From Rhodobacteraceae bacterium EhC02 (GTDB lineage: Bacteria > Pseudomonadota > Alphaproteobacteria > Rhodobacterales > Rhodobacteraceae), in contig LXYH01000009.1 of NCBI GenBank assembly GCA_001650895.1, positions 1 through 49,350 of the forward strand: DNA of 49,350 nt, in the 5' to 3' direction. Position 1 is the first letter of the stretch; each line of letters starts with the position of its first letter. Shown piece after piece: positions 36,246-47,089 of this stretch. The position numbers and the translations under genes are program-made. Under the pieces are notes generated by a model. The model saw only the letters and a list, made by a program, of their open reading frames with translations, did no database searches and had not been told where the DNA came from.

Positions 36246-36638
36246 TCAGACCCGGCGACGCTTGGGAGGGCGGCAGCCGTTGTGCGCGATCGGGGTCACA
36301 TCACGGATCGAGGTGATGTTGAAACCGACAGCGGCCAGGGCGCGCAGTGCGCTTTCACGGCCCGAACCGGGGCCCTGCACTTCGACTTCCAGCGTCTTCA
36401 CGCCATGTTCCTGAGCCTTCTTGCCGGCGTCTTCAGCGGCCATCTGGGCGGCATAGGGGGTCGACTTGCGCGAACCCTTGAAGCCCATGGTGCCGGCCGA
36501 GGACCATGCAATCGCATTGCCCTGCACGTCCGAGATCAGGATCTTGGTGTTGTTGAACGACGAGTTCACATGCGCCACGCCTGCAGCGATGTTCTTGGAG
36601 ACCTTCTTCTTGCCTCCGCGACGGGTATCACGTGCCAT
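36246..36638 (-). CDS. rpsK: 30S ribosomal protein S11
   Basis: A 130-residue S11. It starts [20 protein letters not shown] and contains the conserved [31 protein letters not shown] and the [15 protein letters not shown] end. It binds 16S rRNA on the platform near the E site. Lies 15 nt after rpsM and is cotranscribed with it. Confidence 0.98.
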   Translation of the reverse strand: MARDTRRGGKKKVSKNIAAGVAHVNSSFNNTKILISDVQGNAIAWSSAGTMGFKGSRKSTPYAAQMAAEDAGKKAQEHGVKTLEVEVQGPGSGRESALRALAAVGFNITSIRDVTPIAHNGCRPPKRRRV

Positions 36639-36653
36639 TGATGCAGCCCTCCC

Positions 36654-37022
36654 TTATTTCTTCTTGCCGGCAATGGCCTTTGCGGGGCCTTTGCGGGTGC
36701 GAGCGTTGGTATGGGTGCGCTGGCCGCGAACCGGCAGGTTGCGACGGTGGCGCAGGCCACGGTAGCAGCCAAGGTCCATCAGGCGCTTGATGTTCATCTG
36801 CGTCTCACGGCGCAGGTCGCCTTCCACGGTGTAGTTGGCGTCGATGTGCTCGCGGATCGCGAGGACTTCGGCGTCCGACAGCTCGTTCACGCGACGGGTT
36901 GCGTCGATGTTCACGGCTTCGCAGATGGCTTTGGCCGAAGTATGGCCAATTCCGGTGATGTAGGTCAGGGCGATCGGGACCCGTTTCTGGGTCGGGATGT
37001 TTACGCCGGCGATACGTGCCAC
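36654..37022 (-). CDS. rpsM: 30S ribosomal protein S13
   Basis: A 122-residue S13. It starts [20 protein letters not shown] and ends with the basic [20 protein letters not shown] tail that reaches the P-site tRNA. The helix-two-turn-helix segment is [20 protein letters not shown]. First gene after the adk spacer, which carries two hairpins. Confidence 0.98.
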   Translation of the reverse strand: MARIAGVNIPTQKRVPIALTYITGIGHTSAKAICEAVNIDATRRVNELSDAEVLAIREHIDANYTVEGDLRRETQMNIKRLMDLGCYRGLRHRRNLPVRGQRTHTNARTRKGPAKAIAGKKK

Positions 37023-37080
37023 GTGTCACTTTCCTTTTCGTTGCGGTTCCGTGGTGCCAGAACCTTTTTTCACAACGTAG

Positions 37081-37104
37081 GCCCGAGGCATCGTGCCATC
37101 GGGC
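37081..37104 (-). other. hairpin in the rpsM leader
   Basis: GCCCGAGGCA-TCG-TGCC-A-TCGGGC forms a 10-bp stem with one bulge, about 60 bp upstream of the rpsM start. In E. coli the alpha operon leader is where S4 represses translation, but no equivalent pseudoknot was demonstrated here. Confidence 0.5.
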
Positions 37105-37186
37105 CGCAGCTGAATTCAGGTGTCGATTCGTTTGCAGGTACGACCCGCGCAGAATCAAGTCTCGTGTCCGAGATAGGGCTGGTTAT

Positions 37187-37214
37187 GGAGAAAACCGGGG
37201 GCCGTCAAGCCCCC
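37187..37214 (-). terminator. terminator-like hairpin after adk
   Basis: On the minus strand GGGGGC-TTGACG-GCCCCC is followed by GGTTTTC, 30 bp beyond the adk stop. The stem is only 6 bp of G-C pairs and the U-run is short, so partial rather than full termination is likely. Confidence 0.6.
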
Positions 37215-37243
37215 TGCCCGTGGTTTCCTGCTTTCCCTCCGGA

Positions 37244-37881
37244 TCAGTCCAGAACGGCGGCGATCGCCTTTTGCACATCGCCGATTTCGGCCAGACCATC
37301 AACCGAGCGCAACTGACCCTTGGCATAGTAATACCCGATCAGCGGCGAGGTCTTCTTGTAATACTCCATGAGGCGCTGGCGCAGGCTGTCTTCGTTGTCA
37401 TCCGCGCGCCGCTTCATGTTGGTGCCACCGCACTTGTCGCAGACTCCGTCCACGGTCGGGCGATGGGTGACGTCATGATAGACCTCGCCACAGTCGCCGC
37501 ATGTGAAGCGGCCTGTGATCCGCGCCACCAGGGCGGCATCGTCCACCTGCATCTCGATCACGGCATCGAGCGTCTCGCCGGTGCTGGACAGCAGATCGGC
37601 CAAGGCATCGGCCTGGGGCAGCGTGCGCGGGAAGCCATCGAAGATGAACCCGCCCGCCTTGTCGCCTTCCAGTTTTTCGCGGATCAGCCCGATGACGATC
37701 TCGTCCGTCACCAGCTCTCCTCGATCCATCACATTGGCCACGACACGCCCCATCTCGGTCCCGCTGGTGCGGGCCTCGCGCAGCATGTCACCAGTGCTCA
37801 GCTGGATCATGTTGCGCGTCTCGACCAGATGGCGTGCCTGTGTACCCTTGCCTGCCCCGGGGGGCCCCAGAAGTATGATGT

Positions 37882-37885
<4 letters not shown>
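37244..37885 (-). CDS. adk: adenylate kinase
   Basis: A 213-residue kinase converting ATP + AMP to 2 ADP. The P-loop is [11 protein letters not shown] at 7-17. The AMP-binding segment has STGDMLREA, and [13 protein letters not shown] follows. The lid has a Cys4 zinc-type site ([11 protein letters not shown] then CDKCGGTN), as in the long, zinc-bearing form. Its ATG overlaps the secY stop. Placement of adk between secY and rpsM is characteristic of alphaproteobacteria. Confidence 0.97.
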
Positions 37886-39246
<1,361 letters not shown>

Positions 39247-39267
39247 TCGCGGTCTCTCTCATGTGAC

Positions 39268-39304
39268 AACGCCGCCAGAGCGGTTTTCCGGCTCAGGCGG
39301 CGTT
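39268..39304 (-). other. hairpin 1 in the rplO-secY spacer
   Basis: AACGCCGCC and GGCGGCGTT form an outer 9-bp stem. Inside it AGAGCGG and CCGGCTC pair around TTTT. It is a large, stable structure 22 bp upstream of the secY start, probably acting on rplO mRNA stability or as partial attenuation. Confidence 0.6.
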
Positions 39305-39326
39305 CAGGAAAACTAGGGCCTATGTA

Positions 39327-39344
39327 AGCGGCGCGCGCGCCGCT
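39327..39344 (-). other. hairpin 2 in the rplO-secY spacer
   Basis: AGCGGCGCG-CGCGCCGCT is an 18-nt perfect palindrome, 10 bp after the rplO stop. As a hairpin it leaves an 8-bp stem at most. It could help define the rplO 3' end. Confidence 0.5.
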
Positions 39345-39353
39345 CACAACCCG

Positions 39354-39836
39354 TTATTCAGCCGCAGGGGCCTCGGCAGCTGCCGCAACGTTCAGCGCGC
39401 CACCCAGTTTCGCAACCGCTTCCACGGCTTGAGCCGAAGCACCGGTGACGTTCAGCGTGACCTTGGCCGAGAATTCGCCCTTGGCCAGAACGCGCACGCC
39501 GTCCAGTTTGCGACGCACGAGGCCCGAGGCCACCATGACATCTTCGGTAATCGGCGCGGAGGCGTCGATCTTGCCGGCTTCGATGAACTTCTGCAGGATG
39601 CCCAGGTTCACGACAGCATAGGCCTTGCGGTTCGGCTTGTTGAAGCCGCGCTTCGGCAGACGCTGATAGAGCGGCATCTGGCCACCCTCGTAACCACCGA
39701 TCGAGACACCCGAACGGGATTTCTGACCCTTGATACCACGGCCACCGGTCTTGCCGGTACCCGAGCCGGGGCCACGGCCCACGCGCTTGCGCTTCTTGGT
39801 TGCGCCTTCGTTGTCGTGCAGTTCATGCAGTTTCAT
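39354..39836 (-). CDS. rplO: 50S ribosomal protein L15
   Basis: A 160-residue L15. It starts [20 protein letters not shown] and contains [20 protein letters not shown], then [16 protein letters not shown]. The C-terminal tail [14 protein letters not shown] is an Ala/Glu-rich extension absent in E. coli L15. Followed by two hairpins and secY. Confidence 0.98.
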   Translation of the reverse strand: MKLHELHDNEGATKKRKRVGRGPGSGTGKTGGRGIKGQKSRSGVSIGGYEGGQMPLYQRLPKRGFNKPNRKAYAVVNLGILQKFIEAGKIDASAPITEDVMVASGLVRRKLDGVRVLAKGEFSAKVTLNVTGASAQAVEAVAKLGGALNVAAAAEAPAAE

Positions 39837-39908
39837 GTCGCTTCTCCTTGTGCCGGATGCGGCCCCCAGCGACGGGAGCGGCCGAACACGGCTTTGAATG
39901 TTGAAACA

Positions 39909-39928
39909 GGGCGGGACTGATCCCGCCC
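39909..39928 (-). other. hairpin in the rpmD-rplO spacer
   Basis: GGGCGGGA-CTGA-TCCCGCCC forms a perfect 8-bp stem just after the rpmD stop, in a 99-bp spacer that is unusually wide for this gene pair. It lacks a clear U-tract. Confidence 0.55.
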
Positions 39929-39935
39929 CGAATGA

Positions 39936-40124
39936 TTATTCGCGCTCTTCGATGATCTGGACGAGATGCGGGATCTTGGCGACCATACCGCGGATCGAGG
40001 GTGTATCCTCGAGTTCGCGGGTCTTGTGCATCTTGTTCAGACCCAGACCGATCAGGGTCTGGCGCTGCTTTTCCGGACGGCGGATCGGCGAACCGATCTG
40101 CTTGACCACGATAGTTTTTGCCAT
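39936..40124 (-). CDS. rpmD: 50S ribosomal protein L30
   Basis: A 62-residue L30. It starts [20 protein letters not shown] and contains [20 protein letters not shown], the typical L30 core. Lies 12 nt after rpsE; a 99-bp spacer with a hairpin follows before rplO. Confidence 0.97.
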   Translation of the reverse strand: MAKTIVVKQIGSPIRRPEKQRQTLIGLGLNKMHKTRELEDTPSIRGMVAKIPHLVQIIEERE

Positions 40125-40136
40125 GGGACCGTTTCC

Positions 40137-40703
40137 TTACGCTTCAGCCGCTTCGGCAGCCGGCGCATCGTCCTTGCGCAGGATGTCGGCGACCTTCTTG
40201 CCACGACGCTGTGCCACGGAACGGGGGCTGGATTCTTTCTTCAGCCCGTCGATGGTGGCGCGGATCATGTTGTAGGGGTTCTGCGAACCGAGCGACTTGG
40301 ACACGACGTCCTTGAGGCCCAGCATCTCGAACACGGCGCGCATCGGACCACCGGCGATGATGCCGGTACCTTCCGGTGCTGCCCGCATCACGACCTTGCC
40401 GGCGCCGTGGCGACCTTCCATGTCGTGGTGCAGCGTGCGGCCTTCGCGCAGCGGCACACGGATCATCTGGCGCTTGGCCTGTTCCGTTGCCTTGCGGATG
40501 GCTTCGGGCACTTCTTTCGCCTTGCCCTTGCCAAAGCCCACGCGGCCCTTCTGGTCACCCACGACCACGAGCGCTGCAAAGCCGAAACGCTTGCCGCCCT
40601 TCACGGTCTTGGACACGCGGTTGATCGCCACGAGACGATCGGCGAACTCCGGAGCGGCCTCTTCGCGGTCGCGACGGTCGCGGCGGTTGTCTTCTCTTGC
40701 CAT
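40137..40703 (-). CDS. rpsE: 30S ribosomal protein S5
   Basis: A 188-residue S5. The N-terminal extension ([20 protein letters not shown]) is highly charged. The conserved core has [20 protein letters not shown] and [20 protein letters not shown]. The C-terminal tail is Ala/Glu-rich ([11 protein letters not shown]). S5 contributes to decoding accuracy. Confidence 0.98.
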   Translation of the reverse strand: MAREDNRRDRRDREEAAPEFADRLVAINRVSKTVKGGKRFGFAALVVVGDQKGRVGFGKGKAKEVPEAIRKATEQAKRQMIRVPLREGRTLHHDMEGRHGAGKVVMRAAPEGTGIIAGGPMRAVFEMLGLKDVVSKSLGSQNPYNMIRATIDGLKKESSPRSVAQRRGKKVADILRKDDAPAAEAAEA

Positions 40704-40715
40704 TCTCTCGTCTCC

Positions 40716-41075
40716 TTAGAACTTGAGGCCACCTTCACGCGCAGCGTCGGCCAGAGCCTTCACCTTGCCGTGAAAGAGGAAACCACCACGATCGAAGTAG
40801 CAGTCTTCGACACCGGCCTTCTTGGCACGCTCGGCGATCGCCGCGCCCACCTTGGCAGCTGCTTCGACGTTGTTCTTGCCAACGACACCAAGCGCCTTCT
40901 CCAGGGTGGAGGCAGCGGCCAGGGTAACGCCACGCACATCGTCGATCAGCTGCACGCTGATGTTCTTGTTGCTGCGGTGAACCGAAAGACGCACGCGACC
41001 CGCGTTCACCTTCCGAAGTTTGTTCCGAACGCGCAGGCGGCGCTTCAGAAACAGGGTTCTTTTGCTGTTTGCCAT
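40716..41075 (-). CDS. rplR: 50S ribosomal protein L18
   Basis: A 119-residue L18, which binds 5S rRNA. It begins [20 protein letters not shown] and contains [20 protein letters not shown] and the family end [20 protein letters not shown]. Spacing of 12 nt to rpsE and 11 nt from rplF indicates one transcript. Confidence 0.98.
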   Translation of the reverse strand: MANSKRTLFLKRRLRVRNKLRKVNAGRVRLSVHRSNKNISVQLIDDVRGVTLAAASTLEKALGVVGKNNVEAAAKVGAAIAERAKKAGVEDCYFDRGGFLFHGKVKALADAAREGGLKF

Positions 41076-41086
41076 CTCTCGCGTCC

Positions 41087-41620
41087 TTACTTCTTCTTGC
41101 CTTCCTTGCGGAAGATGTACTCACCCTTGTACTTGATGCCTTTGCCCTTGTAGGGCTCGGGCTTGCGCCATTCGCGGATATTCGCCGCGACCTGGCCCAC
41201 AAGCTGGGCGTCGTCACCTTCCACAACGATTTCGGTCTGCTTGGGGCAGGTCACCGTCACGCCGTTGGGCACCTCGAAGTTGACTTCGTGGCTGTAGCCC
41301 AGCGACAGTTTCAGCGTGTTGCCCTGCATCGCGGCGCGGTAACCCACACCGGTGATCTCAAGCTCTTTCTTGAAGCCGCTGGTCACGCCGGTCACAAGGT
41401 TCGCCACCATCGAGCGGGACATGCCCCACTGCTGGCGCGCGCGCTTGGACGTACCACGCGGGGTGATCGACACCAAGTTGCCATCGACGGCAATGGTGAC
41501 ATCGTCGGTTGCGTTGAAATGCTTGGTCCCCTTGGGGCCCTTCACTTCGACGGTCTGGCCGGACACGGACGCCGAAACGCCTGCGGGCAGCTCGACCGGT
41601 TTCTTACCAATACGAGACAT
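41087..41620 (-). CDS. rplF: 50S ribosomal protein L6
   Basis: A 177-residue L6. It starts [20 protein letters not shown] and contains [20 protein letters not shown] and the C-terminal [21 protein letters not shown]6 sits near the factor-binding site. Normal order after rpsH. Confidence 0.98.
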   Translation of the reverse strand: MSRIGKKPVELPAGVSASVSGQTVEVKGPKGTKHFNATDDVTIAVDGNLVSITPRGTSKRARQQWGMSRSMVANLVTGVTSGFKKELEITGVGYRAAMQGNTLKLSLGYSHEVNFEVPNGVTVTCPKQTEIVVEGDDAQLVGQVAANIREWRKPEPYKGKGIKYKGEYIFRKEGKKK

Positions 41621-41631
41621 TGCCTTCCTCC

Positions 41632-42024
41632 TTAGAAGACCGTGCAGAGCACTTCACCGCCAACATTGGCGCTGCGTGCTGCTGCATCCGACATCACACC
41701 TTTCGGAGTGCTGACAATCGACACACCCAGGCCCTGACGGACCGACGGGATGTCCTTGACGCCCATGTAAACGCGACGTCCGGGCTTGGAGACCCGCTTG
41801 ATTTCGCGAATGACGGGGGTGCCATCGAAATACTTCAGGCTGATGATCAGGGTCGGGTGACCATTCTCATCGGTGCCCTTCTCGTAACCGCGGATGTAAC
41901 CTTCATCCGCCAGCACATCCAGAACCCATGCCCGCAGCTTGGATGCCGGGGTCATGACGGTGGACTTGCCACGCGCCTGGCTGTTGCGGATACGGGTGAG
42001 CATATCGCCGATAGGATCGTTCAT
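41632..42024 (-). CDS. rpsH: 30S ribosomal protein S8
   Basis: A 130-residue S8. It starts [20 protein letters not shown] and ends [18 protein letters not shown], with STPKGVMSD as the rRNA-binding loop. In E. coli S8 represses the spc operon by binding rplE mRNA; such a site was not identified here. Confidence 0.98.
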   Translation of the reverse strand: MNDPIGDMLTRIRNSQARGKSTVMTPASKLRAWVLDVLADEGYIRGYEKGTDENGHPTLIISLKYFDGTPVIREIKRVSKPGRRVYMGVKDIPSVRQGLGVSIVSTPKGVMSDAAARSANVGGEVLCTVF

Positions 42025-42037
42025 ATCAGTCTCTCCC

Positions 42038-42343
42038 TTACCAGCTGGATTTCACCAGGCCGGGGATCTGGCCCATGGAGCCCAGGTCCCGCAGCGCGAT
42101 ACGCGACAGTTTCAGCTTGCGATAATACGCGTGCGGACGGCCGGTCAGTTGGCAGCGGTTGTGCAGACGCACAGCCGAGCTGTTGCGCGGCAGCTTCGCC
42201 AGCTTCAGGGAGGCGCGGAAACGCTCTTCCATCGGCTTGGACTGGTCGTTCACGATCGCCTTGAGCGCAGCGCGCTTGGCGGCGAACTTGTCCACCAGCT
42301 CCTGACGCTTCTTTTCGCGTTCGATCATAGATTTCTTAGCCAT
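42038..42343 (-). CDS. rpsN: 30S ribosomal protein S14
   Basis: A 101-residue S14 of the long, zinc-independent type. Only one cysteine ([20 protein letters not shown]) remains where zinc forms have a C-x2-C pair. It starts [20 protein letters not shown]. Lies 17 nt after rplE. Confidence 0.97.
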   Translation of the reverse strand: MAKKSMIEREKKRQELVDKFAAKRAALKAIVNDQSKPMEERFRASLKLAKLPRNSSAVRLHNRCQLTGRPHAYYRKLKLSRIALRDLGSMGQIPGLVKSSW

Positions 42344-42360
42344 TACTCTCTCTCCCGCGC

Positions 42361-42924
42361 TTAGCTGTTGAAGGGCATGTTGAATTGCTTCAACAGCGCC
42401 TTAGCTTCCGCGTCGGTTCTCGCGGTGGTGGCGATGACGATGTCCATACCCCAGACCTCATCGACCTTGTCGAAGTTGATCTCGGGGAACACGATATGCT
42501 CCTTCAGGCCCATGGCGTAGTTGCCGCGGCCATCGAAGGATTTGCCCGACACGCCGCGGAAGTCGCGGATACGGGGCATTGCGATCGTGATCAGACGATC
42601 CAGGAATTCGTACATGCGGTCGCCGCGCAGCGTGACCTTTGCACCCATCGGCATGCCCTCGCGGACGCGGAAGCCCGCGATCGAGTTCTTGGCGATGGTC
42701 GTGACGGCCTTCTGGCCAGCGATCGTCGACAGGTCTTCCTGCGCCGATTTGGCCTTCTTGCTGTCGCGCACGGCTTCTGCACCGCAGCCGATGTTCAGGA
42801 CGATCTTGTCCAGACGCGGGATCTGCATGTCGTTCTTGTAGGAGAATTCCTCCTTCAGAGCGGCGCGGATCGCGTCCTTGTAGAGCGCCTTCAGACGCGG
42901 GGTATAGGTTGCGGTATCAAGCAT
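42361..42924 (-). CDS. rplE: 50S ribosomal protein L5
   Basis: A 187-residue L5, a 5S rRNA-binding protein. It contains [40 protein letters not shown] and [20 protein letters not shown]. Its start overlaps the rplX stop by 8 nt, so the two are translationally coupled. Confidence 0.98.
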   Translation of the reverse strand: MLDTATYTPRLKALYKDAIRAALKEEFSYKNDMQIPRLDKIVLNIGCGAEAVRDSKKAKSAQEDLSTIAGQKAVTTIAKNSIAGFRVREGMPMGAKVTLRGDRMYEFLDRLITIAMPRIRDFRGVSGKSFDGRGNYAMGLKEHIVFPEINFDKVDEVWGMDIVIATTARTDAEAKALLKQFNMPFNS

Positions 42925-43228
42925 CGATCACGTCCCCCGTGGTCTTGGCGAAACGCACCTTCTTGTCGCCTTCAACCTTGAAGCCGACGCGCGTTGCCTT
43001 GCCGTTCTTGTCCAGCATGGCCAGATTCGACAGGTCGATCGGCATCGCCTTGGGGATGCGGCCGCCCTGGCTGGTCTGGCTCTGACGAGTGTGACGGATG
43101 GCCATGTTCAGACCCTCCACCACGGCTTTGCCGGCCTTGGGGTCAACGGACGAAATCGTGCCCTGCTTGCCCTTGTCCTTGCCGGCCAGTACGACGACCT
43201 TGTCGCCCTTCTTCAGCTTGGCAGCCAT
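42917..43228 (-). CDS. rplX: 50S ribosomal protein L24
   Basis: A 103-residue L24. The KOW motif is [20 protein letters not shown] near the N terminus, followed by [20 protein letters not shown]. It is an assembly-initiation protein of the 50S subunit. Lies 1 nt after rplN. Confidence 0.98.
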   Translation of the reverse strand: MAAKLKKGDKVVVLAGKDKGKQGTISSVDPKAGKAVVEGLNMAIRHTRQSQTSQGGRIPKAMPIDLSNLAMLDKNGKATRVGFKVEGDKKVRFAKTTGDVIDA

Positions 43229-43229
43229 C

Positions 43230-43598
43230 TTACAGCACCTCCGGCGCGAGCGAGATGATTTTCATGAAGTTCTTGGCGCGCAGCTCACGAACCACCGGCC
43301 CGAAGATACGGGTGCCGACCGGCTCGTTGTTGTTGTTCAGGATGACTGCTGCGTTGCGATCGAAACGGATCGCGGTGCCGTCTTCACGGCGAACTTCCTT
43401 GGCGGTGCGAACGACGACGGCCTTGCGGACATCACCCTTCTTTACGCGACCGCGCGGAATGGCTTCCTTGACGGACACCACGATGATGTCGCCAACGGAC
43501 GCATACCGGCGGTGCGAACCGCCGAGAACCTTGATGCACTGCACCCGGCGTGCGCCGGAGTTGTCAGCAACATCCAGATTGGTCTGCATCTGGATCAT
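43230..43598 (-). CDS. rplN: 50S ribosomal protein L14
   Basis: A 122-residue L14. It starts [20 protein letters not shown] and contains [20 protein letters not shown] and the end [12 protein letters not shown]. It is preceded by a 72-bp spacer with a hairpin that embraces the rpsQ stop codon. Confidence 0.98.
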   Translation of the reverse strand: MIQMQTNLDVADNSGARRVQCIKVLGGSHRRYASVGDIIVVSVKEAIPRGRVKKGDVRKAVVVRTAKEVRREDGTAIRFDRNAAVILNNNNEPVGTRIFGPVVRELRAKNFMKIISLAPEVL

Positions 43599-43661
43599 TT
43601 GGTTTCTCCCGACCTTTGGGGGCTACTATCGGCTTCTCCCCAGGGTTTCGATGAACCGAAA

Positions 43662-43686
43662 GGTTATCGCTTAGGACGCGATAACC
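43662..43686 (-). other. hairpin with the rpsQ stop codon in its loop
   Basis: GGTTATCGC-(7 nt)-GCGATAACC is a perfect 9-bp stem. Read on the minus strand the loop is GTCCTAA, which contains the rpsQ TAA. A terminating ribosome would melt this hairpin, so it may couple translation termination on rpsQ to mRNA stability or to rplN expression. The role is inferred. Confidence 0.6.
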
Positions 43687-43901
43687 TCCCAGCGTTTCGT
43701 TTTCGACTTGGGCGCACATTCCTGGATACGGACGGTGTCGCCGACGTTGAAAGCGTTCGTCTCATCGTGAGCCCGGTATTTCTTGGACTTACGGATGGTC
43801 TTTTTCAGAACAGGATGCGTGAAGCGGCGTTCCACCAGAACGGTAACGGTCTGGGCATTGGCCGTGCTTGTCACGGTGCCTTGAAGAATACGTTTGGGCA
43901 T
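43671..43901 (-). CDS. rpsQ: 30S ribosomal protein S17
   Basis: A 76-residue S17. It starts [20 protein letters not shown] and contains [20 protein letters not shown] and [20 protein letters not shown]. Its stop codon lies inside a hairpin loop. Lies 12 nt after rpmC. Confidence 0.97.
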   Translation of the reverse strand: MPKRILQGTVTSTANAQTVTVLVERRFTHPVLKKTIRKSKKYRAHDETNAFNVGDTVRIQECAPKSKTKRWEVIAS

Positions 43902-43913
43902 CTGTCAGGCTCC

Positions 43914-44117
43914 TTATTCTGCGGCCGCGGCTGCGGCTTTTTCGTTCAGCACGGTCTTCACGCGCGCCACTTCACGGCGAACCGTCTTGATGCGGGCGGT
44001 GGATTCCAGCTGGCCAGTCGCCTGTTGAAAGCGCAGGTTGAATGCTTCTTTCTTCAGCGCAACCAGATCCTCGCGGAGCTGATCGAGGGATTTATTGCGT
44101 AGTTCCTGGGCGTTCAT
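43914..44117 (-). CDS. rpmC: 50S ribosomal protein L29
   Basis: A 67-residue L29. It starts [20 protein letters not shown] and has the typical [20 protein letters not shown] helix pair. The tail [10 protein letters not shown] is an Ala-rich extension. The ATG at 44117 has AAGGA upstream; the frame stays open further upstream but without L29 similarity. An unusually wide 196-bp spacer separates it from rplP. Confidence 0.97.
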   Translation of the reverse strand: MNAQELRNKSLDQLREDLVALKKEAFNLRFQQATGQLESTARIKTVRREVARVKTVLNEKAAAAAAE

Positions 44118-44201
44118 GTCGCCGGTCCTTTTTAACAACGTCACCGGAGAGCCCCTTGTGACAGGGTCACCCTGATTCCCGGTGGAGATGGATGAAGGGG
44201 C

Positions 44202-44230
44202 CGTATAGGCCGGTTCCCTCAAGTTGACAA
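44202..44230 (-). promoter_or_regulatory. putative internal sigma70-type promoter upstream of rpmC
   Basis: On the minus strand TTGTCA (44225-44230) and TATACG (44202-44207) are separated by exactly 17 nt. Transcription would start about 80 bp before the rpmC ATG and could boost the distal half of the operon. It lies just beyond a terminator-like hairpin, which makes an independent transcription unit plausible. Confidence 0.6.
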
Positions 44231-44255
44231 GGCCTGTTTGCAACAGACCCCGGTT

Positions 44256-44286
44256 CGGAAAAAGACAAGGCGGGGTTACCCCCGCC
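44256..44286 (-). terminator. terminator/attenuator-like hairpin after rplP
   Basis: On the minus strand GGCGGGG-GTAA-CCCCGCC is followed within a few bases by TTGTCTTTTTCC. It lies 27 bp after the rplP stop and could terminate a fraction of transcripts before the internal promoter. Confidence 0.65.
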
Positions 44287-44313
44287 CTGCCCTGTCATCT
44301 GACGGCGAAAACC

Positions 44314-44727
44314 TTACCAGTCTTCGCGCGCGACCACGCGGGTCTTGATCGGCAGCTTCATCGCGGCCAGGCGCAGGGCCTCGCGTGCGATGGTCTCGTC
44401 AACGCCGTCGATCTCGAACATCACGCGACCCGGCTTGATGCGGGCTGCCCAGTAATCCACCGAACCCTTACCTTTACCCATACGGACTTCGGTCGGCTTC
44501 GAGGTAACCGGAACATCCGGGAAAATCCGGATCCAGACACGGCCCTGACGTTTCATGTGACGGGTCAGAGCGCGGCGAGCCGCCTCGATCTGACGCGCCG
44601 TGACCCGCTCAGGCTCGGTGGCCTTGAGGCCGAACGACCCGAAGTTCAGGTCGCTGCCGCCTTTGGCCAGACCGTGGATACGGCCTTTGTGCTGCTTGCG
44701 GAATTTTGTGCGCTTAGGTTGAAGCAT
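44314..44727 (-). CDS. rplP: 50S ribosomal protein L16
   Basis: A 137-residue L16. It starts [20 protein letters not shown] and contains RKQH-type basic segments, [40 protein letters not shown] and [11 protein letters not shown]16 organises the peptidyl transferase region. Lies 13 nt after rpsC. Confidence 0.98.
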   Translation of the reverse strand: MLQPKRTKFRKQHKGRIHGLAKGGSDLNFGSFGLKATEPERVTARQIEAARRALTRHMKRQGRVWIRIFPDVPVTSKPTEVRMGKGKGSVDYWAARIKPGRVMFEIDGVDETIAREALRLAAMKLPIKTRVVAREDW

Positions 44728-44740
44728 CTGTCATTCCTCC

Positions 44741-45448
44741 TTAACGGCGGCCGCCGGCGCCACGGGGCGCGGGACCATCCTGGAGTTCCTGCAGACGACG
44801 GTCATGGGCAGACGGATCGTGCTCCATGATTTCGCCTTTGAAAATCCAGACCTTGATACCGATGATGCCATAGGCCGTGGTGGCCTCGACATGGGCGTAA
44901 TCGATATCGGCACGCAGCGTGTGCAGCGGCACGCGACCTTCACGGTACCATTCGGTCCGTGCGATCTCGGCACCGCCCAGACGACCGGCGACGTTCACCC
45001 GGATACCCAGGGCGCCCATGCGCATCGCGTTCTGAACAGCACGCTTCATTGCGCGGCGGAAGGACACGCGGCGTTCCAGCTGCTGCGCAATGCTTTCACC
45101 GACCAGAGCGGCGTCCAGTTCCGGCTTGCGGACCTCGACGATGTTCAGGTGCAGTTCGCTTGCCGTCAGCTTGGCCAGCTTCTTGCGCAGGGTTTCGATA
45201 TCGGCGCCTTTTTTGCCGATGATCACACCCGGACGGGCCGCATGGATCGTGACGCGGCACTTCTTGTGCGGACGTTCGATGATCACGCGGGCAATACCGG
45301 CCTGCTTGGCTTCTTCCTTGATGAACTTGCGGATCTTCAGGTCTTCCAGAAGAAGATTACCGTAGTCCTTGGTATCGGCGTACCAGCGGCTGTCCCAGGT
45401 GCGGTTGACCTGAAGGCGCATGCCGATCGGATTGACTTTCTGACCCAT
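44741..45448 (-). CDS. rpsC: 30S ribosomal protein S3
   Basis: A 235-residue S3. It starts [20 protein letters not shown]. The KH domain [20 protein letters not shown] is followed by [20 protein letters not shown]. The C-terminal tail is short and Gly/Arg-rich. The ATG overlaps the rplV stop by one base (TAATG). Confidence 0.98.
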   Translation of the reverse strand: MGQKVNPIGMRLQVNRTWDSRWYADTKDYGNLLLEDLKIRKFIKEEAKQAGIARVIIERPHKKCRVTIHAARPGVIIGKKGADIETLRKKLAKLTASELHLNIVEVRKPELDAALVGESIAQQLERRVSFRRAMKRAVQNAMRMGALGIRVNVAGRLGGAEIARTEWYREGRVPLHTLRADIDYAHVEATTAYGIIGIKVWIFKGEIMEHDPSAHDRRLQELQDGPAPRGAGGRR

Positions 45449-45828
45449 TAGGCTTGCTCCTCAACTTGACGCACCTTGATGGTGAGTTCCGAGAACGGCT
45501 TGACGATACGGCCGAAACGACCGCGTGCACGCGGACGACCGCGCTTGAGCGTCAGGTTCTTGCCCACATAGGCCTCGGCGACGACCAGTTCATCGACGTC
45601 CAGGTTGTGGTTGTTCTCGGCGTTGGCGATTGCGGACTGAAGGCATTTCTTCACGTCCACTGCAATCCGCTTTTTCGAGAAGGTCAGGTCCGTCAGGGCC
45701 TTGTCCACCTTCTTGCCGCGGATCATCGCTGCCACCAGGTTCAGCTTCTGCGGGCTGGTACGAAGCATGCGCAATTTTGCCATTGCTTCGTTATCTGCCA
45801 CGCGGCGGGGGTTTTTTTCCTTGCCCAT
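45448..45828 (-). CDS. rplV: 50S ribosomal protein L22
   Basis: A 126-residue L22. It starts [20 protein letters not shown]; the conserved segments are [20 protein letters not shown] and [20 protein letters not shown], the latter lining the exit tunnel. An internal ATG (MAKLRML) is an alternative start. Lies 3 nt after rpsS. Confidence 0.97.
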   Translation of the reverse strand: MGKEKNPRRVADNEAMAKLRMLRTSPQKLNLVAAMIRGKKVDKALTDLTFSKKRIAVDVKKCLQSAIANAENNHNLDVDELVVAEAYVGKNLTLKRGRPRARGRFGRIVKPFSELTIKVRQVEEQA

Positions 45829-45831
45829 GAC

Positions 45832-46110
45832 TTACTTCCGCTTCGCTTTTTTATCGGCCGCGTGACCGTAATAGGTCCGGGTCGGGGAGTATTCGCCGAA
45901 TTTCTGGCCGATCATGTCCTCGGAGACGTTCACCGGGATATGCTTCTTGCCGTTGTAGACGCCAAACGTCAGGCCCACGAACTGGGGCAGGATCGTCGAG
46001 CGGCGCGACCAGATCTTGATAACTTCACTGCGTCCGGATTCGCGGGCAGCTTCGGCTTTCTTCAGCACGTAAGCGTCGACGAACGGACCTTTCCATACAG
46101 AGCGAGACAT
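45832..46110 (-). CDS. rpsS: 30S ribosomal protein S19
   Basis: A 92-residue S19. It starts [20 protein letters not shown] and contains [40 protein letters not shown] and the [20 protein letters not shown] end. It lies in the 30S head near S13. Three nt after rplB. Confidence 0.98.
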   Translation of the reverse strand: MSRSVWKGPFVDAYVLKKAEAARESGRSEVIKIWSRRSTILPQFVGLTFGVYNGKKHIPVNVSEDMIGQKFGEYSPTRTYYGHAADKKAKRK

Positions 46111-46113
46111 CTG

Positions 46114-46956
46114 TTAACGCCCCTTCTTCTTGGCGTGACGCGAGCGCAGAATGAGCTTGCTGGACGCTTTGTTCTTGTTCCGGGTGCGCGCACCCTTTGT
46201 CGGCTTGCCCCACGGCGTCACCGGATGACGGCCACCCGAAGTCCGGCCCTCACCACCACCATGCGGGTGATCGATCGGGTTCATGACCACGCCGCGAACG
46301 CTCGGGCGGATGCCCTTGTGACGCATGCGGCCTGCCTTGCCGTAGTTCTGGTTGCTGTTGTCGGGGTTCGACACGGCACCGACGGTGGCCATGCATTCCT
46401 GACGCACGAGACGCAGTTCACCAGACGACAGGCGGATCTGGGCGTAACCGCCATCGCGACCCACGAACTGGGCATAGGTGCCCGCCGCGCGCGCGATCTG
46501 ACCACCCTTGCCGGGCTTCATCTCGATGTTGTGGACGATCGTACCGATCGGCATGCCCGAGAACGGCATCGCGTTGCCCGGCTTGATGTCGACCTTGTTG
46601 CCTGCGACGACAGCGTCGCCGACGGCCAGACGCTGCGGTGCCAGGATATAGGCCTGTTCGCCATCCTCGTACTTCACCAGCGCGATGAAGGCGGTCCGGT
46701 TCGGGTCATACTCGATCCGCTCGACGGTGGCCGCCACATCGAATTTGTTACGTTTGAAATCGACGATCCGATAGAGGCGTTTCGCCCCGCCGCCCTTGCG
46801 GCGCATCGTGATCCGTCCGGTGTTGTTCCGGCCGCCATTCTTGGTCAAACCCTCGGTGAGGGCCTTGACCGGACGTCCTTTCCACAGCTCCGAACGGTCG
46901 ATCAGAACCAGCCCACGCTGGCCCGGCGTCGTCGGCTTATACGACTTGAGTGCCAT
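46114..46956 (-). CDS. rplB: 50S ribosomal protein L2
   Basis: A 280-residue L2. It starts [20 protein letters not shown] and contains [20 protein letters not shown] and [20 protein letters not shown], the conserved histidine loop near the peptidyl transferase centre. ATG at 46956 with GGAAGA upstream. A longer open frame exists upstream but carries no L2 sequence. Preceded by a 150-bp spacer with two hairpins. Confidence 0.98.
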   Translation of the reverse strand: MALKSYKPTTPGQRGLVLIDRSELWKGRPVKALTEGLTKNGGRNNTGRITMRRKGGGAKRLYRIVDFKRNKFDVAATVERIEYDPNRTAFIALVKYEDGEQAYILAPQRLAVGDAVVAGNKVDIKPGNAMPFSGMPIGTIVHNIEMKPGKGGQIARAAGTYAQFVGRDGGYAQIRLSSGELRLVRQECMATVGAVSNPDNSNQNYGKAGRMRHKGIRPSVRGVVMNPIDHPHGGGEGRTSGGRHPVTPWGKPTKGARTRNKNKASSKLILRSRHAKKKGR

Positions 46957-46980
46957 GCTTTCTGTCTTCCGTTGTGCGTA

Positions 46981-46997
46981 GCGGGGCCAGGCCCCGC
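46981..46997 (-). other. hairpin 1 in the rplW-rplB spacer
   Basis: GCGGGG-CCAGG-CCCCGC gives a 6-bp G-C stem 25 bp upstream of the rplB start. Between it and hairpin 2 is a pair of imperfect direct repeats (GCCCCCGAAGGTGCC and GCCCCGAAGGTCCCC). Confidence 0.5.
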
Positions 46998-47058
46998 GAT
47001 GTTGAAGGCCCCCGAAGGTGCCCATGGTATAGGGCCCCGAAGGTCCCCGTCTCAAAAG

Positions 47059-47089
47059 TCCATGGCCCCGGTAAATCCGGGGCCATGGA
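47059..47089 (-). terminator. hairpin 2 in the rplW-rplB spacer, terminator-like
   Basis: TCCATGGCCCCGG-TAAAT-CCGGGGCCATGGA is a perfect 13-bp stem, 18 bp after the rplW stop. On the minus strand it is followed by CTTTTGAG, a short U-run. A partial terminator or attenuator inside the S10 operon is possible. Confidence 0.6.

Noticed and set aside
34432-36414. 660-codon plus-strand open frame opposite rpoA and rplQ
   Set aside because: It runs antisense to two unmistakable genes and translates to a low-complexity sequence without any family motif. High GC leaves complementary frames open by chance.
44224-44260. TTGACA on the plus strand in the rplP-rpmC spacer as a promoter
   Set aside because: No -10 hexamer follows at 16-18 nt and no plus-strand gene lies downstream. 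The minus-strand pair fits much better.
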